From positions 1 through 19,157 of the forward strand of contig JBBHKE010001185.1 in NCBI GenBank assembly GCA_037447655.1: a stretch of DNA of 19,157 bases. The letters run 5' to 3'. This DNA comes from Zygnema cylindricum (lineage: Eukaryota; Streptophyta; Zygnematophyceae; Zygnematales; Zygnemataceae). How positions within the stretch are numbered: position 1 is the first letter of the stretch; the number at the start of each line of letters is the position of its first letter. A program made the translations under genes and the position numbers. This document shows, piece after piece, positions 1 through 9,418 of the stretch. The notes beneath the pieces were generated by a model. It saw nothing but the letters and a program-made list of their open reading frames with translations. It was not told the DNA's origin and did no database searches.

Positions 1-413
1 GCTGTTGGAGTAGCAAACAACAATAGGTTATTGCTCTGTCCACCATGGAGGATGAGTATATGGCCTCTTGCTCTGCTGTAAAAGAATTGATGTGGGTCAA
101 GTCTTTGCTTGGTGAGCTTGGTCACCTTAAGAGTGGTGTGCAGAAAACATTTTGCGATAATCAGGTAGCAATCGCTATTACTACCAATCCTAAACATCAT
201 TTTAAAGCCAAACACATGGACATTAGACTCAACTTTGTTAGAGAGAAAATAGAAAACAAAATAATCAGTTTAGAGTATCGACCAGATAGTGAGATGGTAG
301 CAGATATGATGACCAAACCTGTGGCTTCCCCTAAGCTAATTTTTTGCAGGGAGAAGTGTGGTCTGAAATTAAAGATTTCGGCAATATATTGGCGATATAT
401 CGCGATTATTTGA
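1..413 (+). mobile_element. Ty1/copia retrotransposon remnant, RNase H end of pol
   Basis: This is the C-terminal part of a copia-type polyprotein, the RNase H domain that removes RNA from the RNA/DNA hybrid during reverse transcription. The frame enters at base 3 with C-W-S-S-K-Q-Q, then hits an in-frame TAG at 24-26, then continues V-I-A-L-S and the family motif around EDEYMASCSAVKELMW. The acidic residues typical of the domain are visible in EDEYMA, FCDNQVA and KHMDIRLNFVRE. The usual closing block VADMMTKPV lies near 295-330, and the similarity to copia ends around 366. The remaining codons up to the stop at 411-413 run into a palindromic repeat and are probably not original. The element is cut by the window edge, has no visible LTR, and carries an early stop, so it is a dead fragment. 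Family assignment is firm; the exact lineage is not. Confidence 0.88.
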
Positions 414-480
414 AATTCGATATATCGAAGCAATATATCGATTATCGGGTACCTGAAATTCGATATAAATCGAATATTGG
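381..480. repeat. Palindrome-rich CGATATATCG tandem repeat
   Basis: Two perfect palindromes are present, GCGATATATCGC at 392-403 and TTCGATATATCGAA at 416-429. The 14-mer TGAAATTCGATATA occurs at 411-424 and again at 454-467, giving about two copies of a 43-bp unit. The block directly follows the copia coding remnant and could be part of its 3' end or a separate insertion. No function is assigned. Confidence 0.6.
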
Positions 481-565
481 CAAACGGTCCTCGATACCCA
501 ACACTACCAAATAGAGTACTTAAATAAATTAGAGTAATTCCTTTTTGAAAAAGTTTTATCACACA

Positions 566-588
566 AATTAGAGTTCGTAACTCTAATT
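566..588. repeat. Short perfect hairpin, 10-bp arms
   Basis: AATTAGAGTT is followed by CGT and then by the exact reverse complement AACTCTAATT. The word ACTCTAAT recurs nearby at 607-614 and at 10219-10226. It could belong to a decayed transposable element; no other support is seen. Confidence 0.4.
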
Positions 589-600
589 ATGTTTTTCTCT

Positions 601-2010
601 TCTTTTACTCTAATTTTTTCTTTTCTCTAATAACGATTCGCGTACTATCGTGTTAAAAATATATATAAATGTACTTGAATATCTTTTCTCCGTACACACA
701 TGTCGGAGTTTGGATCTGACGGTTGCGATTGAAATCTAAGATTTTCACCTTCCTTTTGGGGGTCTCCATTTGAAAATCCGACAAGTGCGTACGGTGAAAA
801 GATGTTTTAAATGGCGGAAATATTGTTAAACACTAATAGCGATACACGGTGTAGTGTCCACCAGGCAGTTTTGGGTGTCCACAATTTCCTTCCGCATTTC
901 TGAAACCAGTATCGTACGGTCTGGCTTTCTGCTAACCATCGTCACATGTCAGCAGCTAATGTGCGAAATTTTTCATTTTGGCGGATTAGGATGGGCCACG
1001 CCCACCGTTCTCATACCCATAGTCCCATACTATACAAAGTCAAATTCAGTCTTCGCTTGTCTTGTATCGGTAGAAATCGGAATTGTACTGTCCTGTACGG
1101 CCCACAGCCCATCGACGGCAGGTGTTTCATCGTCGTGTTGTACCTTCCATCCTGACCTTCAACCATGTCCATGTTCAGCAAAGACGTTCGACAAATCTTG
1201 CCACCGTGGAAATCCGCAGATTTTCACTTTCTGGCTTCAGAAATGCCCACGGATGCTGACACATAGGAAAAAATCTTCAAATTCACAAATAACTTCATGC
1301 CACGTGGATAGTAGACGCCCGGTAACAATAGGCACATCACACACTGTCACGTCCCGCCCCTCCCGACAAGTGAGCCGAATCCAGAAGGATCAGAGACCGA
1401 GCTCTCCCTCGGCTCAGCAGCCGCCACGCGCTCGTTAAATCGCACGAAATCTTCACACGATCTTCCTAACAAAGGCCTTGCTGGCGTCTCGGGCAGCCCC
1501 AAACTCCCGAAGCCGACGTGGCAGACAATCTGCTCCAAACAGAGAACGTTACGCTACAGTACTTTCATTTTTGTCGTTTTCTGTCTCTCTTCACTCTTTC
1601 CATTCCCCCCCCTGCCTTGGAAACACGTCAACCTTTCCGTACGGACGCATGCAACATTATTTACTTGACCAAGAACACACCCGTACGCGGTTTTCGTACG
1701 ATACTAAATAAGATTATAACTTTATAAGTCCTAACTCGTACGAAATTCTCGAATGATATCGAATAGTTTCGTCACGACGTAAGATTCTGTACTATTCCGT
1801 ACAGTCTTAGTACCTAGATAAAGCCATCATTGACCCGTACCTGCACCGTTCACATTTGGCTTCCTCAGGGAATTGTTTGAAAGAAAAAACCTTCTCAAAC
1901 TTTAAGACAAAGCAAACCCCATAAGGACATTAGGGTACAGTGGAGCTTACCGGGTTATCTTGTCCACCCTAAAACCACATTTGAACACTAAGAAAATTCC
2001 CTAATTTCAG
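601..2010. other. Non-coding region upstream of the sigma factor gene, CGTAC-rich
   Basis: No convincing coding region is seen on either strand. The words CGTAC and GTACG are unusually frequent (for example near 641, 691, 788, 913, 1635, 1681, 1695, 1737, 1798 and 1836), as they are at 9419-10400, while they are nearly absent from the sigma gene. Two transposon-end-like motifs lie at 625-642 and 830-854. The stretch just before 2011 must hold the sigma gene promoter, but I see no clear TATA box with an initiator and do not call one. Confidence 0.5.
830..854 (+). repeat. Terminal-inverted-repeat-like end related to the 9419-9967 element
   Basis: Read on the minus strand, this 25-mer matches the left terminal repeat at 9419-9443 at 20 of 25 positions, sharing CTACACCG at the outer end and CTATTAG or TTATTAG inside. 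Its orientation makes it a right end, so the body would lie upstream of 854. A weaker relative is at 625-642. No matching left end was found, so this is a solo or decayed end. Confidence 0.5.
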
Positions 2011-2052
<42 letters not shown>

Positions 2053-2160
2053 CTGTCCCTCTCCCTCTCTCTTCCTCTCTCCCCTCTCCCTCTCTCTTCC
2101 TCTCTCCCCTCTCCCTCTCTATTCCTCTCTCTCCTCTCCCTCTATCTCTCTCGCTCCTCT
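2011..2160 (+). repeat. (CT)n microsatellite and CCTCTCTCC tract before the sigma start codon
   Basis: A pure (CT)n run to about 2047 is followed by an imperfect repeat of roughly 27-30 bp built from CCCTCTCTCTTCCTCTCTCC-like words up to 2160. The tract ends two bases before the chosen start codon, so it is very probably the 5' untranslated leader. It lies on the coding strand as pyrimidine. Long CT leaders are common in plant genes; an effect on transcription or translation here is inference. Confidence 0.85.
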
Positions 2161-2162
2161 CC

Positions 2163-5100
2163 ATGGCTTTGGGAAACAGTCTTCTCGGAAGAGACCCACT
2201 CTTAGGACTCTCTTACACGTGCGATCCCTCTCCCTCTCCCTCTCTACTCCCCTCCTCCTCCTCCCTCTCCAAAACTCCCTCCCACTTTACCTTCCACTCG
2301 GACTCCGTAACTCCCAACGGTCGCCGTTCCGTTAAGAATTTCTTATTTTCCGTCTCTTCCTCCCTCTCCAATGACCAACTGCCACGTAGGCAACTCCCTA
2401 GAGGCTCCTCCTCTCCCTCCTCCTCCCCTTACCCCCTCCGGAAATCTTCCCCTGGTTCTGACACGTGGCACAATTCGCTTCCCTCCGAAACTTCCCTGCC
2501 ACGTGGCGAGGCCTCGGTGAGCCACGCGGCGACTATGGGGGGGTGCGAGGCCGCCTCTCTGGGGGAGAGGGAGAGGGAGAGCGTGGAGGCTTTGGGGAGG
2601 CAATTGGAGGAGGAGATTCGGAGGAGGATAGAGGGGGAGAGTGAGAGGGAGAGGGAGGAGATGGTGGAAGCGTTAGAGAGTCTCTACAGAGTGGAGGGGA
2701 GTTGGGGTGTGGGAGAGGGAGAGGGCGAGGGAGAGGGCGAGGGAGAGGGAGAGGGCAGAGAAGGGAAGAAGGGGGAAAGGATTTCAGTTAGGAGCTCTGC
2801 AAGGTTGAAAGGGAGGAGAAAAGGGCAAGGAGTGAAGGGAGGAGTGGGTGGAGAGGTAGAGGGAGAGATTGAGGGAGAGATTGAGGGAGAGGGAGAGGGA
2901 CAGGGAGAGGGACAGGAAGTGGGTACTATTGCAACTTTGAAGAAAGGCTACAAAGTGGGTATGGAGATAGAAAATAAATTGGAGGACACTAATGGAGTTA
3001 AAGGGGGTATAGAGGGTAAGAAAGTAGCCAGGAGTGTAAATAGTGTAAGTGTCGAACCAGAATTAGCGCTACCGGTGGTAGTGAAGAGAGGGAGAGGGAG
3101 ACCAAGAAAAAATCCCTTACTGGAAAAAACAGTAGAAAAGAAAGTTGCTGTCGAAAGAAAAACCGGCGAAGGAATCAGAAATCCTTCCCCACTCACCTTA
3201 AATAGTGTGGAGGGTGTGGATCTACTCACCCTACCTAGTGTGGATAATGTGGAGAGTGCAAGTTTAAGATCTCAGTCTCCCCCCAAATCCCAAAAATTTC
3301 CCAAGTTAAAAATTAAAACCAAATCTCTTTTAGACCGAGAACCGCTAATTAAGTTTGATTCATTGGTACCCAAATCCCCAAACTCTTCAATATCTTCAAA
3401 TTCATCAAACTTATCGTATTTGAACCCGAGTGTTAATTCAAAATTTTCAGATAGAGATTCCTCAGAATGGAATCTGTGGTTGAAAAACAACGAAGAAAAC
3501 TCGACTGATTTCCCAAACCAATCCCTGAACCTTCCTAAAAGTCTAGAACCTTTAAATATCTCAAAATTGTCAAATAATCCCAAATCTCTAGAACCCAATT
3601 CTTTCAATAATCCCAATTCTCCAAGCAGTCCTAAATCTCCAAGTAGTCCAAAATCCCCAAAAAATCCCGGAAAAAATGCTCTTCTTACGGCTCGAAGACG
3701 TCGTCGGTTGAGTTTAGGGGCTCGATTGGGACTCCGATCTTCTCGACAAAACTCTCTTCCGGAAAATTTTTTAAATGTTAATTCTCCAACTATTAATTCA
3801 CCAAGTATCAATTTACCGGATATAAATTTACCAAATGTGAATCTACCCGATGTAGTTGTATCGAATGTCAAATTGCGGAATGTCACACTATCAAAGGGCA
3901 ACAATGTACTGAATGTAAATGTATCAAAACGTCGGCAAATTTTTGATGGAATTGATTTACCCGGACCGGCGAATAGTTTGTCGGTCGAAGAATTGGAGAA
4001 ACTTTTGACGGAGTATTCCGGAGGGAAGGCTCCAACGGCGGATTGGCGGAACTCTCGACAGAAGTCTCTCTCTCAGACAGAAGCCGTACAGTTGGGCCAT
4101 CTGTTGCAAGCAGGAAGGGTGAGTAGTTTTTTTTTAGGAAGTTCTTTTCTTGTTCTTTTGCCTTTTCTCTCTCCCACTCTCTCCCTCACATTCTCTCCCT
4201 CACTCTCGCAGACTCTCTCTGCCATTCTCTCTCTCTCACTCCGACTCTTTCCCACTCTCTCCGACTCTTTTTATCTTGCTTGAAGCAAGAAGAGGAGGGA
4301 TGTTTTAACTTCTCTGCTTATTGGTTTTTCAGCTTACTCCTCCTCTCTCTGCTTCTCTTTTACTCTTTCTCTCTCACTCGGTTCTTCTTGCTTCAAGCAA
4401 GAAATGTTATTTTTTTCTAATTTCTTCTCCGCTTACTGTCTTTCCTTTTCTCTGTCACTCTTGCCTACTTTCTCTCTCTCCCTAACTCTCTCTCACTCTC
4501 ACCCTGTTTGAAGCAAGAAGGGTAGAGTGAGTAGATTGTGTAAATTTCTTCGCTACTTAACTTTTTTTTGTCTACTAGCGAAAACCTTTACTGAATTTGA
4601 CTGAATTTGTTTTACCTTTCTGAAATATGCAATTGACCCAACTTATTCTTACCTTGTCGTTTAATTCATTTTATTCATGTTTGTTATTGTGATTTTCTTG
4701 TCCTTTTACCAGAGATTGGAGGAAATCCGGGAAGAACTAAAAAGTCAATTGGGCCGGGAACCAATCAACTCTGAATGGGCAAAAGCATGTAACATGAATC
4801 CGGGCAGCTTAAAATGCCAGATGGCTCTTCGAGAAGCTGCCCGAAATAAGCTTTTGAAGGTACAGTCTTTTTGTCTCATTCTTTTGTCCAAGTAAACTTG
4901 TTAAATACGGTTTTTTTTTTTTTCAATCTTTTGTACAAGTGCTTTTTTGAAACTTCAGGTTTTGTCTCGTTAGTTTGTCTGTACCATTCTCCACTTGAAA
5001 AAAAGAATGTTTAAAGGCAAATCAAGATGTCAGTCTTGAAACAGAATTTTATGGAAAAACAGATGTAGGTACAGTTGTTAAGGATTTCGTATTTTGAAGA

Positions 5101-7030
5101 AATTTTGGGGTATGAATAATTTTCAGAAGTTTATGTAGGAGCAGGAAATTTTTTGAAAATTTTGCTGGTTTCTAGTCAATTAGAGTTCATTATCGGGGTC
5201 GTGAATGAATTCTCTAACTATCAAAAAGTTGTATATGAAGGCTAATGGAAATGAGTATTGAGATTCCTTTGCACAAGACTCTGAAATAGATGCGATAGAG
5301 CTCATTTAAATCTGATCTTATGAAGTTGCCCATTTTGAAGCTCTAAATTAAGAGTTCAGTTGAGAACACTCTTTTTCTCAGTGAGCGCAAAGATAGACAA
5401 ATGGGTTGATTTGCTCATATTTAGTATTGAATCACAAACAATTTTTTTGAACGATTTTTGGGTTTCACAACACAAGTTGGGAGTCGTGCTATAATGATTT
5501 CAAAAACTATAAGGGTCATTGAAAAGGATTATTAAGTATTTGAGCCGTTATTGGGTTTTGCAACACAGTTATGTTAAAAAGCATTTCAAAAACTTTTCAA
5601 GAACTATTGAGGATGAACAAAGATGATTGATAGATATTTGATTGGTTATTGGGCTTTGCAGCACAATATGGGACTTGTCCTAAAAAGCGCTCATCGACTG
5701 AAGTGGCAATCTTCTTCTCTCTCATTGGAGGATATTTGCCAGCTTGGCTTTCAAGGATTGGTTCAAGGAATTGAGAAATGGGATCCTACGAGAGGATTTC
5801 GTCTCTCAACCTATGTGATGCATTGGATCTACCGATCCGTTTTACGGAATAGTTCGATAACCGGGTTCTTTGTTCGAGTCCCAGCCCATGTTGGCGAGGT
5901 ATTATGTTGTTCATTGCTTTTGATTTTCTTTTCCTTTTTTGTTGAAGTGAGGTTCTCAACAGTTCTATGTTTGTGTAAATACGGGTGTCTTTAAATTTGC
6001 TGGTTTCAATACATATTTAATGTGCATTGAATATATGTTTATGGAAAATGTTTAGAATTACATATCGGATTAGAATGTGGTGGTTTGTAACACTAAAATA
6101 AGCAGGGAAAATAAATTTATCTTGTGAATCTGGTTGTTTACAAGCTTGGGCCTCCTTTTGCATTGAGTACAATTGCCTGAAACTTTTCCGTTTTGTTCTT
6201 TTTTTCCTCTGTTCTTTTTCTTTTTCTATTTCTCTTTTCTGCAGTTATATGTTTGTATAAAGAAAACTCAAAGGGAGATGACAGAAGAGCTTGGACGAGA
6301 CCCAACAATGGAAGAATTGTGTATTCGAATGAGATTGAAACCGTCGCGATGTCGAGCCATACTGAATGCCTTTCATCCGGTGGAAAACTCGAGTACCGTC
6401 CATCCGGCCCTTCAAATTGAGATGGGCGATTTGATTCTTGACCAAGGGGAGGCCATGGAGAAAGAACACTTGCGCGGTATTCAAATCGCAATTGATGAAA
6501 TGGTGAGAACACTTATGCTCGTATTTTTTAGTGTGTTTTTGCAGTGTCTTTTTGAAGTATCTCTCTATCTTCGTGTTTTATTTATGGGTGTAGTCAATCG
6601 TTTGTTTGTTTAGTTGTATGCTTAAAATCATATGTCCCCACTTGTGTTTTACGCCACATTTGAGGCCGAAAAGTGTACATGTTTTCTGTGCACGTTCTCT
6701 GTGTACATTGTCTGTACACATTTGTCTTGTTAGTTGTTTGTCATGTTGGGAAAACAGTCTTTCTGATTGGTTGGTTTTTTTCTTTCTGTATTTCTTTCTT
6801 TCTTTCTTTTTTTCTTGACTGTGCAGTTGGATTCCCTAAAGCCTCGGGAGAGTCTCGTGTTAAGACAAAGGTTCGGTTTGGACGGGAAAGGACAAAGAAC
6901 TTTGGCGGATGTGAGCAAAGTCCTCAACGTGTCGCGTGAAATGTGTCGGAAATACGAAATGCAAGGATTACTGAAACTGAAACAGACAGCGAGAAGGGAG
7001 TTTCTCCGTTCACATCTTAGCGCCATCTAA
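2163..7030 (+). CDS. SIG: Nuclear-encoded plastid sigma-70-type factor, five exons
   Basis: The product is a promoter-recognition subunit for the bacterial-type plastid RNA polymerase. Exons are 2163-4118, 4713-4859, 5662-5898, 6245-6502 and 6827-7030. All four introns are GT-AG and phase 0, and the exons give 652+49+79+86+67 = 933 aa. The start ATG sits in a good context (CCATGG) and opens a Ser-rich, acid-poor stretch that could be a transit peptide. Residues 1-600 are low complexity: Gly-Glu runs near 184-198 and 234-252, an AT-hook-like [11 protein letters not shown] at 308-318, and five-residue repeats at 539-578. The sigma part starts near 605. [20 protein letters not shown] (723-742) and [19 protein letters not shown] (745-763) are regions 2.2 to 2.4; region 3 is about 771-840; region 4 starts at LKPRES, with its helix-turn-helix at 890-918. 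The intact frame argues for a working gene. The HN-GLVL start of region 2.1 recalls SIG2-type factors, but the subtype is uncertain. An AATAAA follows at 7060. Confidence 0.92.
3777..3896 (+). repeat. In-frame 15-bp coding minisatellite in sigma exon 1
   Basis: About eight five-residue units of the form I/V-N-S/L-P-x run in register ([25 protein letters not shown], then three degenerate units). The DNA is an imperfect 15-bp tandem repeat that keeps frame. It lies in the low-complexity N-terminal region, outside the sigma domains, so its role is unknown. Confidence 0.7.
4102..4534 (+). repeat. Tandem copies of the exon 1 end and donor inside sigma intron 1
   Basis: The exon 1 border TGTTGCAAGCAGGAAGG, followed by GTGAGTAG (4102-4126), recurs as TGTTTGAAGCAAGAAGGG plus GAGTGAGTAG at 4505-4534. 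Shorter copies of the TTGAAGCAAGAAG core lie at 4274-4290 and 4385-4403, where they form near-perfect hairpins. Spacing between the intron copies is about 111 and 117 bp, with CT-rich filler that also repeats. Confidence 0.75.
4849..4980 (+). repeat. Possible copy of the exon 2 end and donor inside sigma intron 2
   Basis: The border at 4851-4892 (CTTTTGAAG, donor, then TTTTTGTCTCATTCTTTTGTC) resembles 4941-4980 (CTTTTTTGAA, CAG, then TTTTGTCTCGTTAGTTTGTC). The word CTTTTGT-CAAGT also occurs twice. The match is moderate and needs gaps. Confidence 0.45.
5454..5690 (+). repeat. Tandem copies of the exon 3 start inside sigma intron 2
   Basis: The border of exon 3 (around 5631-5670, GTTATTGGGCTTTGCAG then CACAATATGGGAC) has a copy 98 bp upstream at 5533-5570, 27 of 34 positions identical over the best part. 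A more diverged copy lies near 5454-5500 (GGGTTTCACAACACAAGTTGGGA). The copies extend a little way into sequence matching the coding side. Both have lost the acceptor AG. Confidence 0.7.
5960..5981 (+). repeat. Copy of the exon 4 acceptor and start inside sigma intron 3
   Basis: CAGTTCTATGTTTGTGTAAA matches the real border CAGTTATATGTTTGTATAAA at 6242-6261; over 22 bases 19 are identical. The acceptor CAG is kept. It lies about 280 bp before the true acceptor and could act as a cryptic one. Confidence 0.7.
6670..6724 (+). repeat. 13-14-bp minisatellite in sigma intron 4
   Basis: Four diverged units of the form TGTGTACATTGTC run in tandem (TGTACATGTTTTC, TGTGCACGTTCTC, TGTGTACATTGTC, TGTACACATTTGTC). 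The block lies between the donor at 6503 and the acceptor at 6826. This is the one sigma intron in which I found no clear exon-border copy. Confidence 0.6.
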
Positions 7031-7059
7031 ACCGTTGTTTGCGGTGGATGGCTGCAAGA

Positions 7060-7065
7060 AATAAA
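7060..7065 (+). promoter_or_regulatory. Candidate polyadenylation signal of the sigma gene
   Basis: A canonical AATAAA lies 30 bases after the stop codon. That is close, and plant signals are loose, so a later AATAAA at 7657-7662 is an alternative and would give a longer 3' untranslated region. Confidence 0.4.
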
Positions 7066-7139
7066 TTAATTAGGGTTGTTTCGTAAGTTTTGTGGATAAT
7101 TGTTTGGTAGGAATCTATGTTCATTTCCTATCCCAGTGT

Positions 7140-7265
7140 GTACCTTCTAGTATGAGTGTGCGTGTGTGTGTGCGTTTGTGAGGGGGGGGGAGAGAGTGAG
7201 AGAGAGCGAGAGAGAGCGAGAGAGGGTGTATGTTTGTGTGTAAGGCAGAGAGTGAGTGTGTGTGA
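7140..7265 (+). repeat. (TG)n and (GA)n microsatellite
   Basis: Alternating GTGTGTGCG runs pass into a G9 run and then GAGAGAGCG units and back to GTGTGTG. It lies 110 bp after the sigma stop codon and may be in the transcript's 3' end. Confidence 0.8.
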
Positions 7266-9198
7266 AAGACACGTAGAGTGAGAACTTTTTTGTTATTTAA
7301 ATAGTTTTATAGTAGTGGTAAGCAATAGCTAATCTAGCCAATCTTTCCTGATTGTTTTAGAATCAAGTAGTTTGAATTTGTACAGGAAAATAGAAGATAG
7401 TGCTCAGAGTATTATTGTCACGAAGCGTGACAGAAAATTGCACTTTATTGTACTCTGTGTGTGATTGGAGTATTATATTTAACAACTATTTGATCCCTGG
7501 TACCCAGGTGTTTTATTTGTGTGAACCTATTTTGTAATTATTGTTTGCATTTCAGGCAATAGTTCTAATACCATTTTTGGAGTGGAATGGGTGGGCAATA
7601 ATCTGGAAGGTTTCTGTGTGAGAGTTTCATTGGCACTACCTCAGGGATAAAGTTTCAATAAATATTTGGTTTTGCATTATGAGAATATTTGAGAACGAGA
7701 AATTCATTTTTTTTTTAAAGGTTGGAATTATCTCTTATATATTTGTCACCGTGAATCACAATCGGAAAAAACCCCAGAAACCCAAAACCCTAAACTCCTA
7801 AAAAGTTCGTCCTGACATCTTTTGCCTAATGAACACAACTGTGTCATTAAAACCGGTTTTTTTTGTCTTGTTCCTAATTGTTTTTGTGATTCTGAATTGC
7901 TCAATGCCTTGTGTTGTGTCACACATCAAAGAAAATATCCTAGATTTCTAAGCTAGGTTGCTCTTTTGACCCAACATCATCAGTTAGTGTTAAAAACAAT
8001 ATTCAAGTACAATCAAGTATTGCCCATGTTAGCAACATGGAAACACCTAATCATCACCTACTAACCTTAGTTGCAATGGTCTGCGTACCTTCCCAATCAA
8101 ACCGGCTTGTGATGTCAAATTCGATGAAAGTAAATATTGGCGTAAAATTTAGATTGTTTAGTCATTAATTGAAGTGTATCTTTTTATTCTAAACACATGG
8201 TTGAACCACGTCGCTTAATATAGAACTAAGTGAGGAGGAATGTCGGTATGAGTTAATGAAAGAATGGCCAAGAACTAAATTTTGAGGGCGAAAGTGAGTC
8301 AATTTCCCTAATTGGAAGAATCTTATTGTGTTGAAACGTCATTTGATGAAATTGATATGCGCCTAACAGAAAGTGCACACAAAAATGTGCAGATATATAC
8401 GTCCTTAAAAGCATGTGTGGACATTTTCTACATCCGTACATGTATCTATGTAAAAATGTATAAGCATTTTCACTAACAATTTTTTTAGGGTGGTTGATGT
8501 TGCTGTAAGAACAAGGTTTGAACACGAGTATAGTCCAAATATACCGTAAAGTGTCAGCATTTGTTGCTTCTTACATGTATACTTCAACAAGAAACTTAAC
8601 TTTAAACTTTAAAAGTGGCTCTATGACACACCGTAGAAGACATTTGTTAAATCTTTCGTTGACATGGAGTATTTGCTTTGGTGAAATTTCGGTAAATAAC
8701 AATTGCTATGTGACTTCTCAAATGTCGCTTCTCTACATGAGATGCTTGGAAACAAAGGGTAAAAATGATGCTCATCACTCAACCATGTTAATGAACAACG
8801 TAGGTGGAAACAATTACAGATAGAAAGTTCTAAAGCTTTTGATCAACCAAAATCTTGCATACATTAGTAATAAGCCTAATAAAAAATAAGCGTTGGCAAA
8901 GCTTTTGAATAAATTGAGATAAAAGAAAAGATATGCAAAAACTCAACATGAAAAACTCACACGAAAGAAATAAGCCGAAAATTAAAAGAACACCAACAAA
9001 CAAAGTTGAGAAACTAGCGAAAGACAACAAAAATAACAATTAACACAAAAACACCAAAGACCTTTGGAAAAATTATCAAGCCAAACCACAACTCAACTAA
9101 GATCGGTAAAAGGGGGGTGATTTCCTTAAATCCCCTGTGCTTGGTAGAGCGTGTTAGAAAAGGTCCAAAACATGATGGCGACCATATACAAACAAAAG
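7266..9198. other. Intergenic AT-rich stretch, no gene recognised
   Basis: I see no conserved coding region. The longest plus-strand reading frame (8518-8823, 101 codons) has no recognisable motif and ordinary intergenic base use. The minus-strand frame at 9014-9198 is a hydrophobic tail read past the retroelement fragment described next. A single telomere-like word AAACCCTAA is at 7785-7793. No transfer RNA or ribosomal RNA is evident. Confidence 0.5.
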
Positions 9199-9412
9199 GA
9201 TTGAAGGAGGGTGGAAGCTTGACGTTGTAAAGCCATAGGTAAACATTGACGACAAAAGTCCTGGGGATAGGGTGGGGGTCCAAGCCACCCTCCCCTCGAA
9301 CGATCCGTCTACCACAAGTACGGAGGAACTCTTCCAAAGCAGCGCCCAAACAACTAAATGACTTTACCGCCAAAGGGATAAAATGATTTGTAACGTTATT
9401 TATTTCGCTCAT
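9199..9412 (-). pseudogene. Broken retroelement-like coding fragment, copy 1
   Basis: On the minus strand the translation includes HFIPLAVKSFSCLGAALEEF followed by LRTCGRR, which is clearly related to the plus-strand fragment at 11294-11791 (FIPMAVEIFGCLGVALDEF, then FRTCGRR). A frameshift follows: the next conserved block RQCLPMALQRQASTLLQS (about 9199-9251) is in another frame and matches RQRFSVALQRVLASILLQS of the other copy. The blocks recall the C-terminal end of retroelement polyproteins of plants, but I cannot name the family. The fragment starts only six bases from the outer end of the 9419-9967 element, which suggests that the element landed at its border. Confidence 0.65.
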
Positions 9413-9418
9413 TGTGAA

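Noticed and set aside
854-1438. A 194-codon plus-strand open frame upstream of the sigma gene
   Set aside because: No recognisable domain; Ser/Thr/Cys-rich translation of repeat-like DNA. Could be revisited if transcripts exist.
2343-3904. Minus-strand open frames opposite sigma exon 1
   Set aside because: Shadows of a low-complexity coding exon; the plus strand runs unbroken into a correct splice junction with sigma domains.
6503-6826. An exon 5 border copy in sigma intron 4 (AGTTGTATGC near 6612)
   Set aside because: About 13 of 19 positions with a gap, within what T-rich sequence can give by chance.
4677-7030. A bacterial origin for the sigma factor
   Set aside because: Four phase-0 GT-AG introns with conserved coding exons show a nuclear plant-type gene.
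7785-7793. Telomere-like word AAACCCTAA
   Set aside because: A single copy; neither an interstitial telomere array nor tied to a recognised promoter.
8518-8823. A 101-codon plus-strand open frame
   Set aside because: No motif, no splice-compatible neighbours and composition like the surrounding intergenic DNA.
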